This document shows, piece after piece, positions 36,671 through 47,204 of a DNA stretch of 64,000 bases; positions within the stretch are counted from its first letter, which is position 1; each line of letters begins with the position of its first letter. The notes under the pieces are model-generated. The model worked only from the letters and a program-made list of their open reading frames with translations. It ran no database searches and was not told the DNA's origin. This DNA is from Erwinia rhapontici (lineage in GTDB: Bacteria > Pseudomonadota > Gammaproteobacteria > Enterobacterales > Enterobacteriaceae), in contig NZ_VRKO01000011.1 in assembly GCF_012271765.1 (NCBI RefSeq), positions 1 to 64,000 of the forward strand, read 5' to 3'. The translations under genes were made by a program, and so were the position numbers.

Positions 36671-37966
36671 ATGAGAAAGATCATTGAACAACACCAGCGA
36701 GATCCACAGATTGGCATCTGCTCAGTCTGTTCTGCACACCCGTTAGTGATCGAAGCGGCACTGAGAATGGATCTGCACAGCGATCGTGCGGTATTAATCG
36801 AGGCCACATCCAATCAGGTCAATCAGTTTGGTGGCTACACTGGCATGACGCCGGAGAGCTTTCGTGATTACGTGCTGACGATTGCCGACCAGGTGGGGTT
36901 TCCGTCACAACGTCTGATCCTCGGCGGCGATCATCTTGGGCCGAACTGCTGGCAACATGAGCCCGCAGAGCAGGCGATGGCCAAATCCCGGGATCTGATC
37001 GCTGCCTATGTGCAGGCGGGTTTCAGCAAGATCCATCTTGATGCGTCCATGCCCTGCGCAGACGATCCCAACCCGTTACCACCGGAAACGGTGGCGCAGC
37101 GTGCCGCTGAGCTGTGTTGTATTGCCGAGATTACCGCAACACCTCAGCAGAAAGCCGCACTGACCTACGTGATCGGCACGGAAGTTCCGGTGCCGGGTGG
37201 CGAAGCCAGCGCCATTAATACAGTGCATATCACCCACGTAGCGGATGCAGCGGCGACGATTGAGCTGCATCATCAGGCGTTCCGCACTGCAGGGCTGGAA
37301 GACGCCATCGGGCGGATCATCGCCATCGTGGTGCAACCTGGGGTTGAGTTCGATCACAGCAGCGTGGTGCACTATCAGCCCGCACTGGCACAAGGGTTGC
37401 GCGACTTCATTGCCACCACGCCGCTGGTGTATGAAGCCCACTCAACGGACTACCAAACCCGCAGCGCCTATCGTGCACTGGTGCAGGATCACTTCGCCAT
37501 TTTGAAAGTCGGCCCGGCACTGACCTTTGCCCTGCGCGAGGCCGTATTCGCTCTGGCCGCGATTGAGCAGGTGTTGATCGCCCCGGAACAGCAGAGCCAG
37601 ATCCTTGCCGTGATTGACCAGGTCATGCTTAACGAACCCGGCTACTGGAAGAAGTACTACCGCCCGGTATTCAGCGACTCGCTGGTGGATATTCATTTCA
37701 GTCTGTCTGACCGCATCCGTTATTACTGGCCACATCCGCGCATTCATCGCGCCTTCAGCCAGTTGATGGATAACCTGGCAACGACAGCGATCCCGTTAGG
37801 TTTGCTCAGCCAATATCTTCCACAGCAGTTTTCCCGCGTGCTGTGCGGCGAACTCACCCCGACACCGACCCGTTTAATCATCGATAAAATTCAGGACGTC
37901 CTGCGCGACTATGCCTTTGGCTGCGAACGTCAACCACAGACACTGAAAGGGGTCAGCCATGCATGA
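36671..37966 (+). CDS. gatZ: Tagatose-1,6-bisphosphate aldolase accessory subunit GatZ
   Basis: 431 residues, starting [31 protein letters not shown] after a strong GGAGGG site. The family blocks [69 protein letters not shown] and [11 protein letters not shown] are all present. GatZ is needed for full activity and stability of the class II aldolase GatY, whose gene here is at the far end of the operon. First gene of the operon and overlaps gatA by 8 bp. Confidence 0.95.
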   Translation: MRKIIEQHQRDPQIGICSVCSAHPLVIEAALRMDLHSDRAVLIEATSNQVNQFGGYTGMTPESFRDYVLTIADQVGFPSQRLILGGDHLGPNCWQHEPAEQAMAKSRDLIAAYVQAGFSKIHLDASMPCADDPNPLPPETVAQRAAELCCIAEITATPQQKAALTYVIGTEVPVPGGEASAINTVHITHVADAAATIELHHQAFRTAGLEDAIGRIIAIVVQPGVEFDHSSVVHYQPALAQGLRDFIATTPLVYEAHSTDYQTRSAYRALVQDHFAILKVGPALTFALREAVFALAAIEQVLIAPEQQSQILAVIDQVMLNEPGYWKKYYRPVFSDSLVDIHFSLSDRIRYYWPHPRIHRAFSQLMDNLATTAIPLGLLSQYLPQQFSRVLCGELTPTPTRLIIDKIQDVLRDYAFGCERQPQTLKGVSHA

Positions 37967-38417
37967 TTATCGGTTGTTCATCACGTCAGGCGTGCATTTC
38001 GACAACGCACAGCAGGTGCTGACGCATATAGGAGAACGGATGCTGGCCGAAGGTGTAGTGCTGCCGGGTTACCCGGCGGCACTGCTGGCGCGGGAACACC
38101 GTTACCCGACGGGTATTGCGCTGGAAAATCACGCCGTTGCCATCCCGCACTGTGAAGCTATCCATGCGATTGAACCGGCCATTTATCTGATCCGCCCAAC
38201 TATCCCGATCGAATTTGACCAGGCCGATGACGACGGAAAAGTGGCCGCCACGCTGATTATCGCGCTGGTGGTTACCCATCCACAACAGCAAATGACGTTA
38301 CTGCGGGCACTGTTTAGCCAGCTGCAACAGCCAGAATTTATTGAAACGCTACTTAACGTCCCGGAAGCAGAGATTGCCACCTGTTTTAACCGGCAACTGC
38401 TGGCGACGGCGGCCTGA
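37959..38417 (+). CDS. gatA: Galactitol PTS enzyme IIA
   Basis: 152 residues of the mannitol/fructose-type IIA fold. The phosphorylated histidine is in [22 protein letters not shown] (residue 67). Upstream, [20 protein letters not shown] matches the family. It passes phosphate from HPr to GatB during galactitol uptake. It overlaps the end of gatZ and lies 36 bp before gatB, as in known gat operons. Confidence 0.92.
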   Translation: MHDYRLFITSGVHFDNAQQVLTHIGERMLAEGVVLPGYPAALLAREHRYPTGIALENHAVAIPHCEAIHAIEPAIYLIRPTIPIEFDQADDDGKVAATLIIALVVTHPQQQMTLLRALFSQLQQPEFIETLLNVPEAEIATCFNRQLLATAA

Positions 38418-38453
38418 CCCTTGTCTTACCTGACCCTACAACAGGAGTGACCT

Positions 38454-38738
38454 ATGAAAAGAAAAATTATCGTTGCCTGCGGCGGTGCCGTCGCGACCTC
38501 CACTCTGGCAGCAGAAGAGATCAAAGAGCTGTGTGAAGAGCACGACATCACCCTAGACCTGGTGCAGTGCCGCGTCACCGAGATCGAAACCTATATGGAC
38601 GATGCCGACCTGATCTGCACGACCGCTCGCGTGGATCGCACGTTCGGTGATATCCCGGTGGTCCATGGGATGCCTTTCGTTTCCGGCGTAGGAATTGATG
38701 CGCTCCGGCAAAAAATCCTGACGCTGTTGCAGGGGTAA
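38454..38738 (+). CDS. gatB: Galactitol PTS enzyme IIB
   Basis: 94 residues starting [27 protein letters not shown]; the phosphocysteine is C9 in the loop [10 protein letters not shown]. This is the canonical galactitol IIB size and P-loop-like motif. It receives phosphate from GatA and gives it to galactitol bound by GatC, forming galactitol 1-phosphate. A CAGGAG site precedes the ATG, and gatC starts 4 bp after the stop. Confidence 0.94.
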   Translation: MKRKIIVACGGAVATSTLAAEEIKELCEEHDITLDLVQCRVTEIETYMDDADLICTTARVDRTFGDIPVVHGMPFVSGVGIDALRQKILTLLQG

Positions 38739-38742
38739 TTCT

Positions 38743-40113
38743 ATGTTTACTGAAATTATGCGTTACATCCTCGATCTCGGCCCGACGGTGATGCTGCCGC
38801 TGGTGATCATTCTCTTCTCGGTCGCGCTGGGTATGAAGCTGGGGGATGCGTTTAAATCCGGGCTGCATATCGGCATTGGCTTTGTCGGTATCGGGCTGGT
38901 GATTGGCCTGATGCTGGACTCCATTGGCCCGGCCGCAAAAGCCATGGCCGAGCATTTCCAGATCGGCCTGGAGGTGGTGGACGTGGGCTGGCCGGGATCG
39001 TCCCCCATGACCTGGGCATCACAGATTGCGTTAGTGGCGATCCCAATCGCCATCGGGGTGAATATCCTGATGCTGATCACCCGCATGACGCGCGTGGTGA
39101 ACGTGGATATCTGGAATATCTGGCATATGACCTTCACCGGTGCACTCGTGCATCTGGCGACGGGATCCTACTGGCTCGGCATTCTGGGTGTGGTGGTGCA
39201 TGCCGCGTTCGTCTACAAACTGGGCGACTGGTTTGCCCGCGATACGCGTGACTTCTTTGGTCTGGATGGGATTGCCATTCCACACGGCACCTCTGCTTAT
39301 ATGGGGCCTTTCGCCGTGCTGGTGGATGCCGTGATCGAAAAGATCCCCGGCCTGCGCAAGATCCACTTCAGTGCCGACGATGTTCAGAAGCGCTTTGGCG
39401 CCTTTGGCGAACCGGTCACGGTGGGCTTTATCATGGGGCTGATTATTGGCGTGCTGGCCTCCTATGATGTGAAAGATATCCTGCAACTGGCGGTGAAAAC
39501 CGCAGCGGTAATGCTGCTGATGCCGCGCGTAATCAAACCGATCATGGACGGCCTGACACCGATCGCCCGACATGCACGCAAGCGGCTCCAGGCTAAATTT
39601 GGCGGCCAGGAGTTCCTGATTGGTCTCGATCCTGCCCTGCTGCTCGGTCATACCGCCGTAGTATCTGCCAGCCTGATCTTTATCCCACTGACAATTCTGG
39701 TCGCGGTTCTGCTGCCGGGTAACAAAGTGCTGCCGTTTGGTGACCTCGCAACCATTGGTTTCTTTGTTGCGATGGCGGTTGCGGTACACCAGGGCAATCT
39801 GTTCCGCACACTGATCTCCGGCGTGATCATCATGAGCATCACGCTCTGGATTGCCACGCAAACCATCGGCCTGCATACCCAGTTGGCGGCCAATGCCGGT
39901 GCGCTGAAAACCCCCGGCGGCATGGTAGCGTCCATGGACCAGGGCGGCTCACCGATCACTTATCTGTTCATCCAGCTACTGACCTGGCAAAACGTCACGG
40001 CCCTGATGGCGATTGGCTCGGTCTATGCCATCGGCGTGTTCCTGACCTGGCGGCGTGCACGTCAGGCGATACCCGCACCTGAGGCGTCTGATCTCACCGA
40101 ACCGTCGAAATAA
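38743..40113 (+). CDS. gatC: Galactitol PTS permease IIC
   Basis: 456 residues and about ten to twelve helices. GatC family text includes MRYILDLGPTVMLPLVIILFSVALGMKLGDAFKSGLHIGIGFVGIGLVIGLM, WPGSSPMTWASQIALVAIPIAI and AIPHGTSAYMGPFAVLVDAVIEKIPG. It carries galactitol through the inner membrane with phosphorylation by GatB. A GC-rich stem-loop follows directly before gatD. Confidence 0.94.
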   Translation: MFTEIMRYILDLGPTVMLPLVIILFSVALGMKLGDAFKSGLHIGIGFVGIGLVIGLMLDSIGPAAKAMAEHFQIGLEVVDVGWPGSSPMTWASQIALVAIPIAIGVNILMLITRMTRVVNVDIWNIWHMTFTGALVHLATGSYWLGILGVVVHAAFVYKLGDWFARDTRDFFGLDGIAIPHGTSAYMGPFAVLVDAVIEKIPGLRKIHFSADDVQKRFGAFGEPVTVGFIMGLIIGVLASYDVKDILQLAVKTAAVMLLMPRVIKPIMDGLTPIARHARKRLQAKFGGQEFLIGLDPALLLGHTAVVSASLIFIPLTILVAVLLPGNKVLPFGDLATIGFFVAMAVAVHQGNLFRTLISGVIIMSITLWIATQTIGLHTQLAANAGALKTPGGMVASMDQGGSPITYLFIQLLTWQNVTALMAIGSVYAIGVFLTWRRARQAIPAPEASDLTEPSK

Positions 40114-40115
40114 CT

Positions 40116-40134
40116 CGCGGGGGTCAACCCCGCG
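40116..40134 (+). other. Intercistronic stem-loop between gatC and gatD
   Basis: CGCGGGG and CCCCGCG pair perfectly around GTCAA in the 38-bp gap. No T-run follows, so it is more likely an mRNA-stability or partial attenuation element that sets different levels of the transporter and the enzymes. Confidence 0.55.
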
Positions 40135-40151
40135 TTACCGGAGTAATCAAC

Positions 40152-41201
40152 ATGAAATCTGTCGTTATACACGCCGGAGGCAGCGTTACGGTTGAAGAAA
40201 GACCGTTGCCTCATCTCGAACAGCCCGATCAGGTGCTGGTACAGGTTGAATGTGCCGGGCTGTGCGGCTCCGATATTCCGCGCATCTTCCACGAGGGGGC
40301 GCACTTTTACCCAATTATCCTCGGCCATGAGTTCAGCGGCCGGGTTGCCGCCTGCGGCAGCGATATTACCGATTTACATCCTGGCGATCGGGTCGCCTGC
40401 GTGCCATTGCAGCCCTGTTTTGCCTGTGAAGAGTGCCAGCGTCAACTGTGGTCGCAGTGTCGGCACTATCAGTTTATCGGCTCACGCAGCGATGGCGGCA
40501 ACCGGGAGTTTATCGTCCTGCCGCGCCGTAATCTGTTCCTTCTTCCTCCGGGAACTACCGCGCTGGCGGGGGCCTTTTTTGAACCGCTGACCGTCAGCCT
40601 GCACGCCATGCAGCTGGCGGGGGGCTGTGAGGATAAAGAGGTGTTGGTTATCGGTGCCGGCACCATTGGTCAGCTGGCGTTGCAGGCGGCAAAAGCGCTG
40701 GGCGCTCGCAGCGTTAGCGCGATTGATATCAATCCGCAACGTCTGGCACTGGCGCAGCAGCTGGGAGCCGATCGGGTGTTTAACAGCGCTGAGCTGACCG
40801 CTGCTGATATGCAGTCCCTGCTGCATGATCAGCGCTTTGATCAGTTGATCCTCGAAACCGCAGGCACCCCGCAAACAGTAGAACTGGCCATTACCCTGGC
40901 CGGCCCCCAGGCACAGCTGGCGTTGATCGGCACGCTACATCGCGATCTCAACCTCAGCAGCAGCACCTTTGGGCTGATCCTGCGCAAAGAGCTGCACATT
41001 CTCGGTAGCTGGATGAACTACTCCGGGCGCTGGCCAGGCGTGGAGTGGCAGCAGGCCGTGGCGCTGTTCAACGCCGGGTGCATTCAGCTCACCCCGCTGA
41101 TGGCCGAACTGGGCGATGCCGACACCTACGCCAGCGCCATCAGTGCCCTTCATGGTCAGCCGATGAACGGCAAGATCATGCTGAATTTTCAGAATAATTA
41201 A
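40152..41201 (+). CDS. gatD: Galactitol-1-phosphate 5-dehydrogenase
   Basis: 349 residues of the zinc medium-chain dehydrogenase family. The catalytic zinc ligands are C38 (AGLCGSDIPR), H59 with E60 (LGHEFSGRV) and a later glutamate (GAFFEPLTV). Structural zinc cysteines are in CVPLQPCFACEECQRQLWSQC. The Rossmann motif is VIGAGTIGQLALQAAKALGA. It oxidises galactitol 1-phosphate to tagatose 6-phosphate with NAD. It is followed 15 bp later by gatY. Confidence 0.93.
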   Translation: MKSVVIHAGGSVTVEERPLPHLEQPDQVLVQVECAGLCGSDIPRIFHEGAHFYPIILGHEFSGRVAACGSDITDLHPGDRVACVPLQPCFACEECQRQLWSQCRHYQFIGSRSDGGNREFIVLPRRNLFLLPPGTTALAGAFFEPLTVSLHAMQLAGGCEDKEVLVIGAGTIGQLALQAAKALGARSVSAIDINPQRLALAQQLGADRVFNSAELTAADMQSLLHDQRFDQLILETAGTPQTVELAITLAGPQAQLALIGTLHRDLNLSSSTFGLILRKELHILGSWMNYSGRWPGVEWQQAVALFNAGCIQLTPLMAELGDADTYASAISALHGQPMNGKIMLNFQNN

Positions 41202-42071
<870 letters not shown>

Positions 42072-42187
42072 AACGCCACAGAATGACGGGCGGGTCTCTG
42101 TACTTATTAATGAGCATAGGATCCTGTTTGCAGCACGGCCTGGACCCTGCACAATGGCTGCCTGATCAACCTCTGGAGTTTGACTGA

Positions 42188-42937
42188 ATGGCGTTAAAAA
42201 AAATATTGATGACAGGTGCCAGTGGACGTATAGGGCGAACCTTCTTCAGCGCGATGAAAGATCATTACAGATTTGTCCTGACTGACCGGGTGGCAGCAGA
42301 TTATGACGTCTCCTCACCACACCGTTTTATATCGCTGGACCTGTCAAAGGCGGGTGCGGCAGCGGAACTGCTGGCCGAAGAGCCGGTTGATGTGGTCATT
42401 CATCTGGCGGGAATACCTGACGCCGATGCGTCTTTCACCGATCTGCTGCCCGCAAATATTTTGACCACGACCTATTTAATGGAAGCCGTGGCAGAAACCC
42501 CCTGCCAGCGCTTCATTTTTGCCAGCAGTGCACAGACCATTGAAGGATATCCTGTCGACGTACAGATCCATCCCGGAATGGAAGTGTCGCCCGCCAATTT
42601 ATACGGTGTCACGAAATGTTACGGTGAAGCGCTGTGCTCATTTTATGCCACGCAGCGCGGCCTGAGCTGCGTCGCACTCAGAATCGGTGCGTTTGAACAA
42701 AGGCACGCCGACAACCTTCATAACGCCCGCGATTACAGTGCATGGCTCAGTCCGGAAGATGCTGTCAGGCTGCTGACGGGGGCGGTTGAAGCAGAGAATA
42801 TAACGTTCTTCATCGGTTACGGCATTTCGGATAATCGTTTCAAGCGTTTTGATCTGACCCGTACCCGGGAAGTGCTGGGCTATCACCCTTCAGATAATGC
42901 ATTCAGAGAATTTACACCTGAGAAACTCGCGTTCTGA
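42188..42937 (+). CDS. NAD-dependent epimerase/dehydratase, uronate-dehydrogenase-like
   Basis: 249 residues, extended short-chain dehydrogenase fold. The NAD motif TGASGRIGR (10-18) is present; the catalytic Tyr-Lys pair is in NLYGVTKCYGEAL. The sequence around it (FIFASSAQTIEGY, YGVTKCYGEALCSFY, VALRIGAF, FFIGYGISDNRFKRFD) resembles bacterial uronate dehydrogenases that oxidise galacturonate or glucuronate to aldarate. It follows gatY by 116 bp in the same direction and may share its transcript. The activity is inference; another sugar oxidoreductase role is possible. Confidence 0.78.
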   Translation: MALKKILMTGASGRIGRTFFSAMKDHYRFVLTDRVAADYDVSSPHRFISLDLSKAGAAAELLAEEPVDVVIHLAGIPDADASFTDLLPANILTTTYLMEAVAETPCQRFIFASSAQTIEGYPVDVQIHPGMEVSPANLYGVTKCYGEALCSFYATQRGLSCVALRIGAFEQRHADNLHNARDYSAWLSPEDAVRLLTGAVEAENITFFIGYGISDNRFKRFDLTRTREVLGYHPSDNAFREFTPEKLAF

Positions 42938-43180
42938 TGAATACGCTCCCGGGGTGTTCATGCTGATGACCCTCCCGGGCGCCTCTCTCCCCGACAGACG
43001 ACCCTTTCATTATTGATGTGTATTGCGCCCGAGATAACCCCCCCTCTCCTGAGATGAATTTCAGATAAACGGATATTTTATAACGTCTTTGACTTTGCCA
43101 ATAATACGTAATGAGGTAATGTTTGCGCTTAACAGGGCCAGTATTTCCTGAGGCAACGACTCGACTATCCTGGAATATCA

Positions 43181-45313
43181 ATGAAAATCGAATACAGCAC
43201 GGTAGCTGAACTGCGCCGCGAGTTTATGCGTAGCGTTGTTGCACCCGTTGTAGCTGTGGTGCTTTTTGCCCTGATAGGGTGTGGGTTTACTGCATATTGG
43301 GTCACCGTGCAAAGCAATGCCAAAGCACAAGAAAAACAACAACAGGTTATTGAAAACATTTTCGCCCAGCACCTGGTCGACTTTACTCTTCAGCACAAAA
43401 ACCTATTGAATGGACCGGATCTAATTTCACAGCTGGCGAAGCCCACAGAATTTGGCAGCTGGCTGTTTCATCTTGTTGGCGATAATGAAATGTATCTTCT
43501 GGATGCAGAGCAGCGTCCAGTGGTCAGCTGGCTGGAGGGCAAGCTGACCCCCGTTTCCAGCTACGATGCGCTCAGCCCGTCACTATCGCATTGGCTGCTT
43601 CCCACGGCATCGCCGGCTCTTATCCATGATTTTATCCGCCTGCGTGGCCGGGTTGCGGAGGTGGTGATCGGCACTCTGCCGGATCATTCCGGGCGACGAC
43701 TGGTGTTTATCCGCTATCTGCATTACAGCTTTATCGATTTCCTTGAGCATCGCGGTGTGGTCAGCCATTTTCGCTTTACCCCCAGCGTGCCAGACCAGCC
43801 CAATAGCGCTGGTTTTCTTCTGACCTCAGCAAGCGGTATTCCCGTCAGCAGTGTCTCCTGGATACCCATGCGCCCCGGCAGCCAGATGCTGATGGTGACA
43901 GGCCCGCTGATTGCGGTGGCCATTTTGAGTATCACACTGATGTGCATCATTATGACGCGCCGCCTGTGGCATTCATCCCTCAAGCTCTCCAGCTCAATGC
44001 GCCGCCTCGCCGCCAGCGAAGCGCACGCCCAGCATCTGGCCCGCCATGATGTGCTCACCGGCTTGCCCAACCGCGCCTGGATAGAAGAACAGCTCAATGA
44101 GCGATTGCATCAGTTACCTCTGAAGCGCGGGAAGCTGGCGCTGCTGCTGCTCGACCTCGATCGCTTTAAAATGATCAACGACACCTATGGCCACCATACG
44201 GGCGATGATCTGATCGTCGAGATCGGTCAACGGCTGTCGTCGCTGTTACCAGTACAGGATGCTGTCGGACGTCTGGGTGGTGATGAGTTCGTGGTGATGA
44301 TCGGTGATGTAGAAGACGATCAGCAGGTTGCCGAACTGTGCCAAAAAATTATTACCCGGCTGGCCGAACCGATGACGCTGCGCGGTCATACGCTATGGGT
44401 AGGCGTCAGTATTGGGGTGGCACTGTCACCACGGCATGGGCTGGAGCGGCTGGAACTGATGCGCAAAGCCGATATTTCCCTCTACGCTGCCAAAGCGGAA
44501 GGACGCGGGCGCTACTGCCTGTTTGTTCCAGCCATGGATGAAGCCCTGCAAAAACGTCAGCGGCTGGCGCAGCAACTCCATCTGGCGCTGGAAAATGAGA
44601 CGGGATTAATGCAGTGGTATCAGCCGATTATGGATGTCAGTGGCCAAAAAATCATTGCCGTCGAAGCGCTATTGCGCTGGCAGCATTCGCAGCTTGGCAA
44701 CATCTCGCCGGCGGAGTTTGTGCCGATTGCCGAAGAGACCGGGCTGATTATTGCTCTGGGCGAGTGGGTGCTGGAGCAGGCCTGTAAACTGGCGATCACC
44801 TGTCCAAAACTGATCGTTGCCGTCAATGTTTCACCCCTGCAATTCCTTGCCCCTGGGTTTATTGACAATCTGATGGCGATTATGGCGCGGCATGGGATCA
44901 ATCCGCAGCAAATCGAACTGGAAATTACCGAAGGCGTGCTGCTGGAAAATGAACAGCATGCGCTGAAAACCATTAAGACCCTACGCGCCGCCGGATTCTG
45001 TATTGCGCTCGACGATTTCGGCACCGGTTATTCCAGCCTGAGCTATCTGGTCCAGTTCCCGGTTGATACCATTAAAATCGACCGCGCCTTCACTCAGTCG
45101 CTAGGGGTACGCGAAAACTCAGCCACCATCGTTGAATCGGTGATCAAGCTGGGGCACAGTCTGGGTATTACCGTTACCGCCGAAGGGGTGGAAACCGAAG
45201 AGCAGCGATTGATGCTGGCCTCGGCAGGTTGCGATCGTTTACAGGGATTCCTTCTCAGTAAGCCACAGCCGGCGGAACAACTGCATGCGCTGCTGCGCGA
45301 GAGGCATGGCTGA
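43181..45313 (+). CDS. Membrane-bound GGDEF-EAL cyclic-di-GMP protein
   Basis: 710 residues. Transmembrane helices at about 18-42 and 236-258 enclose a periplasmic sensor of some 190 residues of no family I can name. GGDEF domain at 285-445 with intact GGDEF (366-370); the product-inhibition RxxD site is degenerate (PVQD). EAL domain at 465-705 with E495-A-L and DDFGTGYSSL (611-620), both as in active phosphodiesterases. So it could both make and break cyclic-di-GMP; the direction is not decidable. Monocistronic, with a long rightward ORF and no neighbour in close spacing. Confidence 0.9.
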   Translation: MKIEYSTVAELRREFMRSVVAPVVAVVLFALIGCGFTAYWVTVQSNAKAQEKQQQVIENIFAQHLVDFTLQHKNLLNGPDLISQLAKPTEFGSWLFHLVGDNEMYLLDAEQRPVVSWLEGKLTPVSSYDALSPSLSHWLLPTASPALIHDFIRLRGRVAEVVIGTLPDHSGRRLVFIRYLHYSFIDFLEHRGVVSHFRFTPSVPDQPNSAGFLLTSASGIPVSSVSWIPMRPGSQMLMVTGPLIAVAILSITLMCIIMTRRLWHSSLKLSSSMRRLAASEAHAQHLARHDVLTGLPNRAWIEEQLNERLHQLPLKRGKLALLLLDLDRFKMINDTYGHHTGDDLIVEIGQRLSSLLPVQDAVGRLGGDEFVVMIGDVEDDQQVAELCQKIITRLAEPMTLRGHTLWVGVSIGVALSPRHGLERLELMRKADISLYAAKAEGRGRYCLFVPAMDEALQKRQRLAQQLHLALENETGLMQWYQPIMDVSGQKIIAVEALLRWQHSQLGNISPAEFVPIAEETGLIIALGEWVLEQACKLAITCPKLIVAVNVSPLQFLAPGFIDNLMAIMARHGINPQQIELEITEGVLLENEQHALKTIKTLRAAGFCIALDDFGTGYSSLSYLVQFPVDTIKIDRAFTQSLGVRENSATIVESVIKLGHSLGITVTAEGVETEEQRLMLASAGCDRLQGFLLSKPQPAEQLHALLRERHG

Positions 45314-45341
45314 GCGCCGTCAGGCTTATTTTGGTCGCCCC

Positions 45342-45368
45342 GGGCGCATATCTCCGTATAATGCGCCC
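45342..45368 (+). other. Hairpin overlapping a TATAAT element
   Basis: GGGCGCAT pairs perfectly with ATGCGCCC around an 11-base loop; TATAAT (45357-45362) lies in the loop and right arm. It could act as part of a terminator for the GGDEF-EAL gene or a promoter for the small gene after it. I cannot decide. Confidence 0.35.
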
Positions 45369-45407
45369 CCTGATGATAGCCCGCTCCGGGTGAATTGAGT
45401 TGATGTG

Positions 45408-45746
45408 ATGAAAAAGCTGTTCTCGCTGTTAGTGCTCGCTGCCGCCGTACTGTCGTTGTGGTGGTTTATGTTCAGAAGCCCGGCCCACGATCCGCATTAT
45501 GACGCCGCTGCCTGTGCCGCCGTCGATGTGCTGGGCACGCCGACCAGCGAGCAGGACTTCGCCGATAAAATTCGTACAGTTATTATTAACGAAAACAGCT
45601 CTTACTCGGTCAAACAGGTCAGCTACGACGATCGGCTGGGCCGATCGTCGATTGAGAAGTACCAGGCGCTCAGCGTGGAGCAAAAAAAGGCTGCCGCAAA
45701 GGATGTAGCCAGCTGCATTGATGTGATGAACGCCGCCGGACACTGA
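45408..45746 (+). CDS. Small exported or membrane-anchored protein of unknown function
   Basis: 112 residues beginning MKKLFSLLVLAAAVLSLWWFMF, a signal peptide or single membrane anchor. The remainder is hydrophilic and cytosine-free of known motifs; two cysteines (ACAAV and ASCID) bracket the domain and could form a disulfide in the periplasm. I do not recognise the family. ATG 45408 is preferred over the overlapping GTG at 45405. It converges with the chemoreceptor gene 6 bp away. Good coding appearance and length make it a likely real gene. Confidence 0.65.
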   Translation: MKKLFSLLVLAAAVLSLWWFMFRSPAHDPHYDAAACAAVDVLGTPTSEQDFADKIRTVIINENSSYSVKQVSYDDRLGRSSIEKYQALSVEQKKAAAKDVASCIDVMNAAGH

Positions 45747-45752
45747 CGCTCC

Positions 45753-47204
45753 TCAGGCAAAGCGGAAGACCGCAATCGCCTGCTGAACAGCCTCAGCCTG
45801 ACGCTGTTGCAGTTGAGCCACTTCCAGCGTTTCTGCCACATGTTTCAGGTTGTGCTGCACGCTGCTGTCAATGCTCTCCACGCTGTCTTTCATCTGCGTG
45901 ATACTGGTGAGCTGCTGGTCGTTCATATCGGCCAGCTCCTTCACGAGGTCATTCAATCCGTTGATGGTTTGAATAATTTCCTGCATGGTTTTTCCCGCCT
46001 CGGCGACCTGCTCAGTACCGCTGTGGGTGCGTTCTACAGAGGTCGAGATCAGTTGGCGAATATCTTTCGCCGCATTTTCGCAACGCCCGGCCAGAATGCG
46101 TACTTCCGCCGCCACCACGGCAAAACCCTGACCGTGCTGACCCGCGTTAGCCGCCTCAACGGACGCATTCAGTGACAGGATATTGGTCTGGAAGGCGATG
46201 CCGTCGATCAGTTCCAGAATGACATTAATGCGTTGCGACTCCTGCTCGATCTGCGTCATCGAGTTCACCGCTGAGGCGATATTCTCTCCGCCGCGTTTTG
46301 CCACCCTGTTCGCGCCCTGCGCAAGCTGCTGTGCGGCATGCGCTTTTTCACTGGTCAACGTGGCGGCTTCACTCATCTGCTCCATCGCCGTTGCAGCAAC
46401 GGCCAGTGCATTCGCCTGCTCATCGGTGCGCTGCGAAAGCGCAGCATTACGTTGCAGAATACTGTCTGACTCCTCCAGCAATGTGCTGACCCCTTCGCTC
46501 ACCTGATTGAGCGTGCCCCGCATGGTACCCAGCGTACTGCTGAACGTGCGGGCAAACGGCGTTTTGCTTTCATTGCTTCCCTGCCCCAGCGTCAGGCGCC
46601 CGGGTTCGCGGTTAATCCACGCCGCCAGCTCAGCCACTTCGCACGCCGCGCGGGCATCCGCCGCCATACGGTGGGCGATAAAGATCAGGATAGCGGTTTG
46701 TGCCACGACGAAAATGGCGTGGAACACCACCATATGGAAACCGGGATGCGTAAAACAGACGATGCCGTAGAGGTCGTTTTCCTGAAAATAGTTGAACAGA
46801 GCATGGTGCACGGCAGCGGTGGCAGCGCCCATCAGCAGCGGACGAAAGTCGCGGTAAGCGAGTAATGCGGAAAGCAGGACAAAGATGGAGAAGTGGTATT
46901 CAACTTCTCCCTGACCGAGTTGAATCAACAGCGCGGAAAACGCGATCAACGTAAAAGCAAACCACAGCCGGGTGATCAGGCGGCCAGGCCAGACATAACG
47001 TACCAGCGTGGCGACAATCGCCAGCGCCCCGCCAACGCCGAGCGCCAGCATGAAGGAGTCCATCATCCAGCCAATGAGACAGGCAATGGCCCACATGCCC
47101 CACGACAGGAAAAGCATCAAAAAATCAGCCTGTTGCCAGATTTTTACCAATGAAACCATCTCACTGCTCCCGCCAATAGCCGGCGGTAACGATGTATCGA
47201 CCAT
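45753..47204 (-). CDS. Methyl-accepting chemotaxis protein with multi-pass membrane sensor
   Basis: 483 residues from ATG 47204 (GGGAA upstream). Instead of two helices and a periplasmic domain, residues 25-180 form about six membrane segments with many histidines (H104, H133, H134, H153, H157, H162, H178). The cytoplasmic part (200-483) is a standard methyl-accepting signalling domain; the tip reads AFQTNILSLNASVEAANAGQHGQGFAVVAAEVRILAGRCENAAKDIRQLI, slightly off the common ALNAAVEAARAGEQGRGF. No CheR-tethering pentapeptide is at the C-terminus. The signal is unknown; a membrane-located or redox cue is possible. Confidence 0.88.
   Translation of the reverse strand: MVDTSLPPAIGGSSEMVSLVKIWQQADFLMLFLSWGMWAIACLIGWMMDSFMLALGVGGALAIVATLVRYVWPGRLITRLWFAFTLIAFSALLIQLGQGEVEYHFSIFVLLSALLAYRDFRPLLMGAATAAVHHALFNYFQENDLYGIVCFTHPGFHMVVFHAIFVVAQTAILIFIAHRMAADARAACEVAELAAWINREPGRLTLGQGSNESKTPFARTFSSTLGTMRGTLNQVSEGVSTLLEESDSILQRNAALSQRTDEQANALAVAATAMEQMSEAATLTSEKAHAAQQLAQGANRVAKRGGENIASAVNSMTQIEQESQRINVILELIDGIAFQTNILSLNASVEAANAGQHGQGFAVVAAEVRILAGRCENAAKDIRQLISTSVERTHSGTEQVAEAGKTMQEIIQTINGLNDLVKELADMNDQQLTSITQMKDSVESIDSSVQHNLKHVAETLEVAQLQQRQAEAVQQAIAVFRFA

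Noticed and set aside
39031-39876. 281-codon minus-strand frame inside gatC
   Set aside because: Low-complexity His/Gln/Asp-rich shadow of a well-supported membrane protein gene.
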